A stretch of DNA of 64,000 nucleotides from Rhodococcus jostii RHA1 (GCF_000014565.1 NC_008268.1:7196501-7260500); one strand, 5' to 3'. Shown: positions 36,543-45,196, counted from the first letter of the stretch. Numbers and translations: made by a program. Notes: generated by a model from the letters alone, not told the origin.

Positions 36543-38756
36543 ATGTACGAGCGGACCGATCTGGTCGAATCAGCCGAACGAACCCGCACAGCGCTTGCCA
36601 CCGTCGTGGCACGGTTTTCCGAGGCTTGGGGGTCCGGGTCCCCGCCTGACCTGTCCGCGTTCCTACCCCGCGAACCGGCGGAGCGGCGTTCGATACTGAT
36701 CGAACTGATCAAGATCGACCTCGAATACCGCTGGGTTCGTCACTGCTTCCCCAAACGACTGACCGAATACCGTGCGGAGTTCGCGGAGTTGCAGGAGGGT
36801 CCGCTTCCTGCCGACCTGGTCTACGAGGAATTCCACGCCCTGCGCCGAAGTGCGCACGGAGTCGATACGGCAACCATGGCCGCCGAGGCGGCGACCATGG
36901 CGGGTGGCCCCGACCTCGACGAGCTCACGAGTGACTACTGCAGCACGATGATTGCCCGTCCATTGGCGCAAGTTGTTCTGGGCAACATCGATGTCGGCGA
37001 CCGTGTCGACGATTTCGACCTTCTGATGAGGATCGGGTCCGGCGCCTTCGCCCAGGTATATCTGGCTCGGCAACAATCGATGCAACGCCTGGTCGCGGTC
37101 AAGATTTCCCATAACCACGGCATCGAGCCGCAGACACTCGCCCAACTGGACCACGAATACATCGTGCGGATCTTCGACCAGCGACTGATCGCCGACGGCG
37201 AACTGAAGCTGCTCTACATGCAGTACCTACCGGGGGGAACGCTGCTCGACGTGGTGCACCTACTGCGCTCGACGCCTCCGGAACACCGCAGTGGTCAACT
37301 ACTGCTCGATGCCGTCGACGGGGTCCTTGCCGCCAAGGGTGAGGTTCGGCCCAGCGAATCCGCCGTTCGCGCACGGGCCTCCGCACTGACGTGGCCGGAG
37401 ACTGTGGCTTGGCTGGGCTGCCGACTCGCGGACGCGCTTCAGCACGCATCCGAGCGGGGAGTGTTGCATCGAGACATCAAACCCGCGAACGTGCTGCTGA
37501 GCGCCGAGGGAATTCCGAAGTTGGCCGATTTCAACGTCAGCGCCAGCAATCGCATCAAGGGCACGAGTCCGCTGGCCTACTTCGGCGGGTCGCTGGCGTA
37601 CATGTCGCCCGAACAGCTCGAAGCCTGCCATCCGGGCTCGCCGGCGACCGCCGCCGACCTCGACACGCGAAGCGACATCTTCGCGCTCGCTGTCATGCTG
37701 TGGGAGTTGCTCACGGGACGCCGTCCCTTCGCGGACGAAACCTCCGCCGGCGAGTCGGAGACGTCGCTGGCCCGCATGCTCGAGCTGCGGCGCAGCCCCG
37801 TCGAGGCGAAATTCCTGTCGGAGCTTCCGCCGGATTGCCCGATGGCGTTGCGCCGCGTGCTTCTGAAGTGCCTGTCGCCCGACCGCGACGATCGCTACCC
37901 GTCCGGTTCGGAACTGGCCCAGCAGCTCGACCTGTGCCTCGAGGAGCGGTCCCGCGACCTGGTCTATCCGCCCCCGAACAGCTGGCGGGCGCGACTGTCC
38001 CGATCGCCCACCCCCATTCTGTGGTCGTCCTCGCTGGTCGGCATCGGCCTGGCCACCATCTACCTCGCCGTGCACCTCCAGGAACTGCTCAACGAGCGCC
38101 TGTCCGATGCCACGTACGCGAAGCTCTACACGAGCACGATCGTTTTCAACCTCTGTGCCTGGCCGCTGGCGGTTCTCATCTACGCCTATATGTCGCGTGA
38201 TCTGCTCGCGGTTCCTCGCGGCTTACGCAAGGGCAGACGCTACGACGAGGCCGTCCTCGCGCGGGTGCGGTCGCGAACACTGGTCTGGGGCGATATGTGT
38301 GCCCTGAACACGTTCGTGTTTGCGGTCTGCGCATCCGTGGCGGGGGTGATGTTCCTTCGCTGGTTCACGGACCTTCCGGCCCGGCTGATGGTCCATGCGG
38401 CGACGACTGTTCTGGTGGCGGGCACCATCTCCGTTGCGTACACGTTCTTTCTGTCGACGTTCTACGTCGTTCGCTGCGTCTATCCCATCTATCTGCGCCA
38501 CGGCCTCACGACTGCGCACGACACCGTCGTTCTTCGCGGGCTGCGCCGAAGAACGACGGTCTACCTGGCGGTGACGGCGTCCGTGCCACTGGTCGGGGTG
38601 CTGGCCGGATTCAGCACCCTCGAACCCGCGGAGCTTCCTCTCGTGCGCGACTCGGTCCTGGGGTTGTGCGCGGCCTCCGGGCTCGCATTCGTCGCCGTGT
38701 ATTGGTTGTACCGGAAACTCGATGCCGACGTGCGCGCGCTGGAGCGAGTGGTCTAG
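36543..38756 (+). CDS. Ser/Thr protein kinase with C-terminal membrane domain
   Basis: 737 residues. N-terminal 1-140: helical domain (VVARFSEAWGSGSPPDLSAF, LIELIKIDLEYRWVR, YRAEFAELQ) like that preceding many planctomycete kinases. Kinase domain ~158-470: Gly loop RIGSGAFAQVYLARQ, Lys187 in VAVKIS, HRDIKPANVLL (309-319), APE-like motif YMSPEQLEA. The magnesium-binding DFG is DFN (329-331). After residue ~500 there are about six membrane spans (ILWSSSLVGIGLATIYLAVHL, TIVFNLCAWPLAVLIYAYM and others). The kinase is cytoplasmic. It is unlike the actinobacterial Pkn type with an extracellular sensor, suggesting acquisition by transfer. Confidence 0.88.
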   Translation: MYERTDLVESAERTRTALATVVARFSEAWGSGSPPDLSAFLPREPAERRSILIELIKIDLEYRWVRHCFPKRLTEYRAEFAELQEGPLPADLVYEEFHALRRSAHGVDTATMAAEAATMAGGPDLDELTSDYCSTMIARPLAQVVLGNIDVGDRVDDFDLLMRIGSGAFAQVYLARQQSMQRLVAVKISHNHGIEPQTLAQLDHEYIVRIFDQRLIADGELKLLYMQYLPGGTLLDVVHLLRSTPPEHRSGQLLLDAVDGVLAAKGEVRPSESAVRARASALTWPETVAWLGCRLADALQHASERGVLHRDIKPANVLLSAEGIPKLADFNVSASNRIKGTSPLAYFGGSLAYMSPEQLEACHPGSPATAADLDTRSDIFALAVMLWELLTGRRPFADETSAGESETSLARMLELRRSPVEAKFLSELPPDCPMALRRVLLKCLSPDRDDRYPSGSELAQQLDLCLEERSRDLVYPPPNSWRARLSRSPTPILWSSSLVGIGLATIYLAVHLQELLNERLSDATYAKLYTSTIVFNLCAWPLAVLIYAYMSRDLLAVPRGLRKGRRYDEAVLARVRSRTLVWGDMCALNTFVFAVCASVAGVMFLRWFTDLPARLMVHAATTVLVAGTISVAYTFFLSTFYVVRCVYPIYLRHGLTTAHDTVVLRGLRRRTTVYLAVTASVPLVGVLAGFSTLEPAELPLVRDSVLGLCAASGLAFVAVYWLYRKLDADVRALERVV

Positions 38757-38834
38757 CGCAACCGTTCGATCCCGATGTGCGACAGGCCGTCACACGCCAC
38801 GCACTGTAGGTCTGACCGTGCAGTCGTTCACCCT

Positions 38835-38856
38835 CCCTGACGGGCGGCTGTCAGGG
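38835..38856 (+). terminator. Small hairpin after the kinase gene
   Basis: CCCTGAC (38835-38841) and GTCAGGG (38850-38856) with an 8-nt loop, about 80 nt after the kinase stop and before the small membrane gene. Confidence 0.4.
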
Positions 38857-38910
38857 GTGCGCTTCGGACCGTCCGCGCGCAGACTGGAACCAGGAGGTCA
38901 GGAGGTTGTC

Positions 38911-39117
38911 ATGCGACTACTACGGGGCCTGCTCGACGTGGTGCTGGGGATCCTCCCGGCCGTACTCGGCACGGTGCTGGGCATTGTCGCGGCGGTGGTA
39001 TGGATCGTCGGTGGGGTGCTCTGCGTGACGGTCATCCTGCTTCCTCTGGGCTTGCCCGTGGTGAGGCTCGCCCGCCGTCTCTTCGCCCTCGCCAGGAAGC
39101 TGATGCACTTTCCCTGA
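38911..39117 (+). CDS. Small membrane protein, unknown function
   Basis: 68 residues from ATG 38911, preceded by a good GGAGG 7 nt upstream. It is mostly hydrophobic with two spans (LLDVVLGILPAVLGTVLGIV and VWIVGGVLCVTVILLPLGLP) and a basic tail (RLARRLFALARKLMHF). The 3' end overlaps the convergent methyltransferase gene by 86 nt. No family recognised. Confidence 0.68.
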   Translation: MRLLRGLLDVVLGILPAVLGTVLGIVAAVVWIVGGVLCVTVILLPLGLPVVRLARRLFALARKLMHFP

Positions 39118-39808
39118 CGCGCAGGGTGAAGAAGATGAACGGTGCCTCACGGCTGAGCCGATCGAAGTGCTCGGGGGAGCGATCGCGCACCGCCGCACCG
39201 GGTCGCGGCTCCGAAACGCGTTCGACGGTGAATCCTGCTGCGCTGAATGCGTCGAACATGGCGTGCAACGGCCTGTGCCAGAACTTCATGTGGAAGGTCT
39301 CGCCGGACTTCACCCATTCCTCGGTGAACTCGTACGTTCCGAGATAGTCGCCCTCCCCGGCAAGCCTGAAGTCGACGAACGGGTGATGGGTCGAGATGAC
39401 GACGCACCCGCCGGGCACGAGTACCCGGCGAAACTCGGTCAACGGTCTCGACCAATCGTGGACGTAGTGCATGACCAACGAGGCGACGACGACATCGAAG
39501 GTCGATGACCGGATGGGCAACTGCTGGTTGAGGTCCGCCCGGATCAACGGCACATCGGGACCGAGGCGCGTCCGGGCGATCGCGAGCAGACCCGTGCTGA
39601 GATCGACGCCGGTGACGGCAGCACCGGCGGCGACGAGTGCGCGTGAGAGCGCACCGCTGCCGCAGCCCGCATCCAGTACTTTGCTGCCTGCGACGTCGCC
39701 GACCAGCGCCAGCGTCGCGGGTCGCTCGTACAGCGCGTTGTACACGTTGTTCTCGGTATCGGCGTCATACGCCGACGCGTACGCGTCGTAGTCGTTGAAG
39801 GTTGCCAC
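39032..39808 (-). CDS. SAM-dependent methyltransferase
   Basis: 258 residues from GTG 39808: VATFNDYDAYASAYDADTEN, SAM-binding KVLDAGCGSGALSRALVAAG, then VVASLVMHYVHDWSRPLTEF, LVPGGCVVISTHHPF and a C-terminal FIFFTLRV. Class I fold, substrate unknown. The family usually stops near FIFFTLRV; here about 30 extra Arg/Ala/Ser residues follow and overlap the small membrane gene on the other strand, so the 3' end may have been extended by loss of a stop. It is divergent from a TetR regulator. Confidence 0.85.
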   Translation of the reverse strand: MATFNDYDAYASAYDADTENNVYNALYERPATLALVGDVAGSKVLDAGCGSGALSRALVAAGAAVTGVDLSTGLLAIARTRLGPDVPLIRADLNQQLPIRSSTFDVVVASLVMHYVHDWSRPLTEFRRVLVPGGCVVISTHHPFVDFRLAGEGDYLGTYEFTEEWVKSGETFHMKFWHRPLHAMFDAFSAAGFTVERVSEPRPGAAVRDRSPEHFDRLSREAPFIFFTLRVRESASASWRGRRDGGRASPRASPEEAG

Positions 39809-39982
39809 GATCTGATCATGTCCGATCGGAGCTTCCGTCGGACCCCCAACCGTCGCGGCACCCGGGTGGGGGTGGACTGAAGCTGAGTCGGGTCCGGAAC
39901 GCGCGGATGTAGTACGTGGGGTCGTTCCGGAAATCGCTGGAACAGTGTTGTATTGAAAACCTGCGCGTTCTACCCTTGGGGT

Positions 39983-40642
39983 ATGGCGACGGTCGACTAC
40001 GACTCGGCGGATCCGGGCGGATCCGGGACCCGCCGTTACCGCTCTCCGCTGCGTCGGATGCAGGCAGCTCAGACGCGGGCGGTCGTGCTGGAGGCCGCCA
40101 CCCGGCTGTTCGCCGAGCACGGCTGGGTCGGCACCGGCATGAGGGATGTCGCACAGGCCTCGGCGGTCTCCGTCGAAACCGTCTACACGACGTTCGGATC
40201 CAAGGCCCACCTGTTGAAGGCGGCGCTGGAGGTCGCCATCGTCGGCGACGACGCACAGGTGCCATTGGCCGACCGGCCCGTCTACATGGCGATCGGTACG
40301 GGGCGCACGACCGGCGACCGCATCGAGACGGGTGCGCGCATGATCGCCAGGATCAACGAGCGCATCTACCGCCTGGCCGTGGCGATCCGTCAGGGTGCGA
40401 CGGCGGATGCCACGCTCGCAGCGGTGGCCGCCGACCTGGAGGGCCAGCGCAGGCGTTCGGTCGCCGACGTCGCACACCTCATCACGGGCCATCACGCCGA
40501 TGCCGGTCAGGTCGACGAACTGTGGGTCCAGACCGGCGACCAGGTCTACGCCCTGCTCGTGGACGAATGCGGTTGGAGTCGCGACCGTTACGAGTCATGG
40601 TTGATCGACCGCATCGAAGAAATCCTCGACCGCCCGGTGTGA
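39983..40642 (+). CDS. TetR-family transcriptional regulator
   Basis: 219 residues from ATG 39983. N-terminal helix-turn-helix: QTRAVVLEAATRLFAEHGWV, then GTGMRDVAQASAVSVETVYTTFGSKAHLL. The C-terminal all-alpha ligand domain has RIYRLAVAIRQGATADATLA. Divergent from the methyltransferase gene and 29 nt before the hemerythrin fusion gene, it may control either or both. Ligand unknown. Confidence 0.9.
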   Translation: MATVDYDSADPGGSGTRRYRSPLRRMQAAQTRAVVLEAATRLFAEHGWVGTGMRDVAQASAVSVETVYTTFGSKAHLLKAALEVAIVGDDAQVPLADRPVYMAIGTGRTTGDRIETGARMIARINERIYRLAVAIRQGATADATLAAVAADLEGQRRRSVADVAHLITGHHADAGQVDELWVQTGDQVYALLVDECGWSRDRYESWLIDRIEEILDRPV

Positions 40643-40671
40643 CATACGGGCGCTTTTGTCTGGAGTAGGTC

Positions 40672-41865
40672 ATGACAACCGACACTCGGCCTCCCGCCGA
40701 CACTCGTATCATGCGCATCGTCCACAGCGCACTGCGCCGTGATATCGCCCGCGCCGTTCAGGTGCTGCGCACACCACCTCCGCCCGCGCGGACCCAGCGG
40801 GTCGCACTCGCCGATCACCTCGTGTGGATGATGCATTTCCTGCACCTGCACCACAGCGGCGAGGACCGTGGGCTGTGGCCGCTGGTCCGCGAGTTGAACC
40901 CGGCCGCCGGAGCACTGCTCGACGTGATGGACGCCGACCATGCGCGAATCGGCCCCGAGTTGGAGCGGGTCGCCGCCGCGGCGGTCGAATACCGTGCGCA
41001 TCCGGCTGCCCGAGAAGACCTTTCGCGTTCCCTCACGGCTCTCGAACAGGTTCTGCTGCCGCATCTGCAGCGCGAAGAGGACGAGATGATGCCGGTCGTC
41101 GCCCGCACCCTGACCCGTCGTCAGTGGGACGACGTGGAGCAGCAGGTGTTCATCGCTTCGAAGACCAAGCGGGAGCTGGGGATCGAAGCTCACTGGATCG
41201 TCGACGGTGTCGACCGGGAAGACTACGACGTCACCGTCCGCAAGGTCGATCCGGCCACCCGGTTCATGCTGATCCATGCGTTCAAGCGACCATATCGGCG
41301 GGCGTGCGCCGCCCGGTGGGGTGCCGACCTCGACGTGAGCCCCCGGCTCCACCAGCCACCCCGCACCCAGGGCTCGGCAGAACTGTGGATCGACGTCCCG
41401 GCACGGCAGCTGTACGACGCGGTCGCCGACGTCACCCGAATCAGCGAACGCAGCCCCGAGTGCCGCGGCTGCGCGTGGCTACCGGGACGGCCGCCGGGGA
41501 CCGTGGGCGCCCGATTCCGGGGGCACAACCGTGCACATCACATGCGCTGGTCCCGGGTCTGCGAGGTGACCGCCGCCGATCCGGGCAGGACGTTCGCATT
41601 CCACACGGTGTCGGATCGGCGCAACCCGCTGTACCACGACTCGACCACCTGGTCATACACCTTCCGAGCGGACGGCGACGGGACCCGGGTGACGCACTCG
41701 TATCGGATCGACGTCTTGCCGTACCGCCCGCTGCTCCCGCTCTACACACGCCTGCAGCCGCAGCACCGGGACATGCGGCCGCAGATGCGGCAGAATCTGG
41801 AGGCGCTGCGGCAGCAGGCGCACGCCGGTGCGCGTACAGGGCCGCCCCTGCCCCGAACGGCGTAA
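40672..41865 (+). CDS. Hemerythrin-like domain fused to an SRPBCC domain
   Basis: 397 residues. The N-terminal HHE-type four-helix bundle (residues ~10-160) has iron-ligand candidates in MRIVHSALRRDI, MMHFLHLHHSGEDRGLWP, MDADHARIGPEL and LLPHLQREEDEMMPVV, which would bind a di-iron centre for O2 or NO sensing or scavenging. The C-terminal part (residues ~235-385) is an SRPBCC lipid-like-ligand domain (SAELWIDVPARQLYDAVADV, ISERSPECRGCAWLPG, THSYRIDVLPYRPLL). It follows the TetR gene closely. The combination suggests a di-iron enzyme or sensor with a hydrophobic ligand; the function is not known to me. Confidence 0.87.
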   Translation: MTTDTRPPADTRIMRIVHSALRRDIARAVQVLRTPPPPARTQRVALADHLVWMMHFLHLHHSGEDRGLWPLVRELNPAAGALLDVMDADHARIGPELERVAAAAVEYRAHPAAREDLSRSLTALEQVLLPHLQREEDEMMPVVARTLTRRQWDDVEQQVFIASKTKRELGIEAHWIVDGVDREDYDVTVRKVDPATRFMLIHAFKRPYRRACAARWGADLDVSPRLHQPPRTQGSAELWIDVPARQLYDAVADVTRISERSPECRGCAWLPGRPPGTVGARFRGHNRAHHMRWSRVCEVTAADPGRTFAFHTVSDRRNPLYHDSTTWSYTFRADGDGTRVTHSYRIDVLPYRPLLPLYTRLQPQHRDMRPQMRQNLEALRQQAHAGARTGPPLPRTA

Positions 41866-41914
41866 TGCCCTGTCACGTTGGAACGCTCGCCATTAGAATC
41901 AGCGTCGATGTCAG

Positions 41915-43000
41915 GTGACCGCAGGAAGCGCTGCATTCGTGGGTAGGGCCCGCACACTCGCTCAGGTGTACCGACACTTCGGTGAGATCGACGCCGAAAC
42001 GTCGCCGCTGTACGGGCGCGTCGCCGTCGCCCTGAGTGAGTCCGACGAGGCGCTGCGCGCCATCGAGGCGGCGCCCGCGCGCAAGCGACACCCGAAAGTG
42101 ATCCTCGCCGCGCTGCACGACCTCGCCCTCGCCGGTCGCGCTCCCGCGCTTGCCTCGGCCTATGCCGATACGGACGGCGACGCTGCCGCCGGCGCGGCGG
42201 TCGACACGCTGCTGCGGATGACCGACTCGGTCGTGGCTCTCGCCGTGCGCCGGAAGACGCGGCCCGACGAGACCGGACGCAGCACCGTGCTGTATCCGGC
42301 CATTGCCGAGGCGGCGCGCCGGGTCGGCGCGAATGCGGTGGGGCTGATCGACGTGGGCTGTTCGGCTGGGCTCAACCTCAATGTCGACCGTGTGGGCATC
42401 ACTTACGGCAACGGACAGTCGCTTGGCGACCTGTCCTCTCCCGTGCAGCTGTCGGCTTCGATCGTGGGAGACCGGCCCGTCCCGGCGCGGGTGATGCCCG
42501 AGGTCGTCGCCCGGATCGGCGTCGACCTCGATCCGGTCGACGTGACCGACGCGGACGAGGCCCGATGGTTGCGCGCCTGCCTGTGGCCGGATCAGCCGGA
42601 GCGGATCGCGAGGCTCGACGCGGAGATGGCGTTGGCGGCGTCGGCCCCTCCGCTGCTGCTGCACGGCGACGCCGTCGAGGTGATGCCCGACGCCGTCGCC
42701 CGGGTGCCCGCGGACGCCCTGCCTGTCGTCACCACGACGTGGGCGCTGTCGCGTTTCCCGGTCGAGAGTCGCCTGCGCTTCCTGGACCGCCTACACGAAG
42801 CGGCAGCCGGCCGGCCGGTGGCGTGGGTGTCAGTGGAGGGAGTCGGAGTCGCACCGACGATACCCACGCTCGGCGATCGCCACGCCTCTGGGCACAGCCT
42901 CATCGGCCTGGCCGTGTTCGACCGGTCGGCTCGGCCTGCCGAGGCTATCGGCCGCTGCTGGTCGCGGGGCCGCGTGCTGGCGTGGCTGGCAGACTCCTGA
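41915..43000 (+). CDS. DUF2332-family protein
   Basis: 361 residues from GTG 41915. DUF2332 pattern: VYRHFGEIDAETSPLYGRVA, then KRHPKVILAALHDLALAG, a SAM-like region GLIDVGCSAGLNLNVDRVG, DEARWLRACLWPDQPERIAR and WVSVEGVGVAPTIPTL. The GCSAGLNL stretch resembles a methyltransferase motif I, so it may be a SAM-dependent enzyme, but the substrate is unknown. No close operon partner. Confidence 0.86.
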   Translation: MTAGSAAFVGRARTLAQVYRHFGEIDAETSPLYGRVAVALSESDEALRAIEAAPARKRHPKVILAALHDLALAGRAPALASAYADTDGDAAAGAAVDTLLRMTDSVVALAVRRKTRPDETGRSTVLYPAIAEAARRVGANAVGLIDVGCSAGLNLNVDRVGITYGNGQSLGDLSSPVQLSASIVGDRPVPARVMPEVVARIGVDLDPVDVTDADEARWLRACLWPDQPERIARLDAEMALAASAPPLLLHGDAVEVMPDAVARVPADALPVVTTTWALSRFPVESRLRFLDRLHEAAAGRPVAWVSVEGVGVAPTIPTLGDRHASGHSLIGLAVFDRSARPAEAIGRCWSRGRVLAWLADS

Positions 43001-43086
43001 CGGACCGGGCATCCCGTGAAACCGAATGATGTTGCCGCTGTGCGGGACTGTCGGGTGTGGGTCGTCGTCTCCCGAGGCCGGCGAAT

Positions 43087-43284
43087 TCACTCGCTGTGAT
43101 CTGCAGGTGGGGTGTCAGTTGCGTCAGTGTTGCGGTGAGTCAGGCTGTGGTCGGCCAGGGTCGGGCGGGTGTCGGAGGATGCGGATTTTCTCGCTTCGCC
43201 GCTGTCGCAGCTGCGCGCTTCGCCGGAGACTTGTTGCTCCCAGTACGCATCCGATCGTGCCCGTGATGCCCACGGAACTCCCAT
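43087..43284 (-). CDS. Possible small protein (65 residues)
   Basis: ATG 43284 with AGAGAGGA 7 nt upstream, reading MGVPWASRARSDAYWEQQVS and ending in a polar Asp/Thr/His-rich tail. The ribosome site is better than expected by chance, but no family is recognised, and a second small frame overlaps it. Confidence 0.3.
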   Translation of the reverse strand: MGVPWASRARSDAYWEQQVSGEARSCDSGEARKSASSDTRPTLADHSLTHRNTDATDTPPADHSE

Positions 43285-43367
43285 GCGATGTCCTCTCTGT
43301 GCGGGTGGCCGGAGGAGATCGCTCTTCCTGTCACATAGATCGCGCGGATGGCGGCTTGTCTCACCAC
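43140..43367 (-). CDS. Possible small protein overlapping the previous one
   Basis: GTG 43367 to 43140, 75 residues: MVRQAAIRAIYVTGRAISSG, then HREDIAWEFRGHHGHDRMRT and a basic, proline-rich tail. Mixed composition looks protein-like; there is no clear ribosome site. At most one of these two overlapping frames is likely real. Confidence 0.25.
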   Translation of the reverse strand: MVRQAAIRAIYVTGRAISSGHPHREDIAWEFRGHHGHDRMRTGSNKSPAKRAAATAAKRENPHPPTPARPWPTTA

Positions 43368-43754
43368 TGCCCGGCCTCACGGGTGTATTTCCTTTGTACG
43401 CCTCGGCAGTGAGGTCTGTCGTACCCGGCGGACCGGGTCGGTGACCCGCGCAGCTCGGGTATCGGGCGAGTGGGAAGCGTCTGCCGGCGGGCTCTGGCTC
43501 ACGTTCGTTGCCTTATCCGGATATGCGGGGTAGACCTGAGGTACGGATCCACGGCAGACCAAGGTCGGACCGGAAGAGAAGATTCCACCTCTCGGTCGTG
43601 GCGCCCAGCACGAGTTGTAGGCACCCACGCACAAGTACAGCCCACTAACTGGGCTCAGCGCGGTGGGCTTGCGTCAGGCGGGGGGATGTCTGACGCCGAG
43701 GCCACATTCCACCCCGCGCAACCATGCAGCTTGGTAACCCGACGTTCGTGCTCG

Positions 43755-43787
43755 CGGGCGGCGCCCCCTCATCAGGGACGCCGCCCG
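43755..43787 (+). promoter_or_regulatory. GC-rich hairpin about 100 nt before the thiamine-binding-type gene
   Basis: CGGGCGGCG (43755-43763) pairs with CGCCGCCCG (43779-43787), and an inner CCCT/AGGG pair extends the stem. It could be an attenuator in the leader or the terminator of a lost upstream gene. No TPP-riboswitch consensus was found near it. Confidence 0.4.
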
Positions 43788-43887
43788 ACGTGTGTGTGGA
43801 ACGACCTGTTCGCGCGGGCGATCGGGATGCAGCGGAATCCTGGACGAGGTGATTCGATGGTGGTCGATTCCCGGAGAAGGAGAGCAC

Positions 43888-44184
43888 ATGCTGGTGGCAT
43901 TCAGCGTCAGCCCGATGGGCGGGGACTCCGACAGCGTCGGTGCCGCGGTCGCAGCGGCCGTGCGGGTGGTCCGCGAATCCGGACTGTCCAACGAGACCAC
44001 GTCGATGTTCACCACCGTCGAGGGCGAGTGGGACGAGGTGATGGCCGTCGTGAAGCGTGCAACGGACGTTCTGCTGGAACAGTTTCCGCGGGTCAGTCTG
44101 GTTCTCAAAGCGGATATCCGGCCGGGTCGAAGCGATCAGCTGCGAGCGAAGGTCGAGACGGTCGAGCGCTACCTGACCGACTGA
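43888..44184 (+). CDS. MTH1187/YkoF-type thiamine-binding-like protein
   Basis: 98 residues from ATG 43888 (GAGAAGGAGAG just upstream). Pattern of the small ferredoxin-fold family once called DUF77: MLVAFSVSPMGGDSDSVGAA, AVRVVRESGLSNETTSMFTT, VEGEWDEVMAVVKRA and VLKADIRPGRSDQL. Members bind thiamine or its pyrimidine part. It stands alone with a hairpin in its leader. Confidence 0.85.
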   Translation: MLVAFSVSPMGGDSDSVGAAVAAAVRVVRESGLSNETTSMFTTVEGEWDEVMAVVKRATDVLLEQFPRVSLVLKADIRPGRSDQLRAKVETVERYLTD

Positions 44185-44190
44185 GCTCGG

Positions 44191-45153
44191 TCATCCGGCC
44201 TCACCGTGTTCGCCGGCATAGTGGTGGGCGAGTTCCGTGCCGATCCGGGCCAGCTCGGCCCGGACCGATCGCGGTTCGAGTACCTCGACCATCGAACCCC
44301 AGCCGGCGAGGTTCCGGGCGATGTCCAACGGGGTCGGTGCGGCGAGACGGACCCGCGCGCGACCGTCGTCGTCCTCACCCTCGGGGTGGCAGTGCCGCCC
44401 GAAGTGATCGCGCAGGATCGGCACGAACCTGGCGTCGATGAGCACGGTCGCCCAGGTCGTCGAGCGCCGCTGTTCCACCTCGCCGACCACTTCTTCCCAC
44501 GCTGCGGCGAGTGTGAAGTCGTCGGGGCGCTCGCCGGGCTGCTCCGTCGATTCGGCGTGGACGATCCGGTCGACCCGGAAGGTCCGCTGCCCCCGTTCGG
44601 TCCCGGCCAGGAGATACCAGATGTCGTCCTTGTCGACGAGACCCCACGGGTCGACGAGCCGCTCGGACCGTTGCCGGGCGCTGTTCGTGTAGATCAGGCG
44701 GACTTTCCGGCGCCGGATCACGGCGGCCTGCAGCAGGTCGACCATCTCGGGCCTGCGGCGATCGCGTTCGCCCCACCGGGTGGGATCGATCATGGTGGCA
44801 GTGGCGGCGGCCTCGGCGTCGGCCCGGAAGGTCTGCGGCAGTGCCCGCACGAGTTTGCGCAGCGCGGCCTTGGCCTCGCCCGAGACGGCGGCCGCGGGGC
44901 CGACCAGCAGGAACAGTGCCTGCGCCTCGGTCGCGGACAACCCGCTGAGGTCAGTGCGAGCGCCGCCCACGAGCGACCACCCACCGCCGCGCCCGGACTG
45001 CGGGTACACCGGGATCCCCGCAGCGGACAACGCCTCCAGGTCGCGGCGAGCGGTCGCGACGGACACGTCCAGTTCGTCCGCCACCTCGGCGGCGGTCACT
45101 CGACCCCGGGCCTGCATCAGCAGGAGGGTGGCGACGAGTCGGTCAGCGCGCAT
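44191..45153 (-). CDS. HTH/WYL-domain transcriptional regulator (DeoR-like)
   Basis: 320 residues. Winged helix-turn-helix at the N-terminus (MRADRLVATLLLMQARGRVT, VADELDVSVATARRDLEALS), then a WYL ligand-sensing domain (RRKVRLIYTNSARQRSERLV, DPWGLVDKDDIWYLLAGTER, RTFRVDRI) and a C-terminal WCX region. It is divergent from the VOC-protein gene across a perfect operator-like inverted repeat 18 nt from its own start, which strongly suggests autoregulation and control of the VOC/YdeI pair. Confidence 0.9.
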   Translation of the reverse strand: MRADRLVATLLLMQARGRVTAAEVADELDVSVATARRDLEALSAAGIPVYPQSGRGGGWSLVGGARTDLSGLSATEAQALFLLVGPAAAVSGEAKAALRKLVRALPQTFRADAEAAATATMIDPTRWGERDRRRPEMVDLLQAAVIRRRKVRLIYTNSARQRSERLVDPWGLVDKDDIWYLLAGTERGQRTFRVDRIVHAESTEQPGERPDDFTLAAAWEEVVGEVEQRRSTTWATVLIDARFVPILRDHFGRHCHPEGEDDDGRARVRLAAPTPLDIARNLAGWGSMVEVLEPRSVRAELARIGTELAHHYAGEHGEAG

Positions 45154-45171
45154 GTCCTCAGCTTCCCGCAG

Positions 45172-45196
45172 AAAGTGCTCAATTGGTGAGCACTTT
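45172..45196. promoter_or_regulatory. Perfect inverted repeat, likely WYL-regulator operator
   Basis: AAAGTGCTCA (45172-45181) and TGAGCACTTT (45187-45196) with a 5-nt spacer, in the 89-nt divergent region between the WYL regulator and the VOC gene. The centre-to-centre spacing of the half-sites suits a dimeric winged-helix protein. Confidence 0.72.

Larger units (their letters stand above)
43001..43887. other. Long gap with only small uncertain open frames
   Basis: 887 bp without a recognised gene. It holds two overlapping small minus-strand frames (43087-43284 and 43140-43367), a GC hairpin at 43755-43787, and otherwise sequence with stops in all frames. No tRNA or riboswitch consensus was recognised. 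Confidence 0.5.

Noticed and set aside
39808..40495. A much longer N-terminal extension of the methyltransferase at 39032-39808
   Set aside because: The extension is antisense to the TetR gene, lacks family pattern, and the methyltransferase starts well at GTG 39808.
43600..43887. TPP riboswitch before the thiamine-binding-type gene
   Set aside because: The conserved CUGAGA and distal stem motifs were not found; only a GC hairpin is present.
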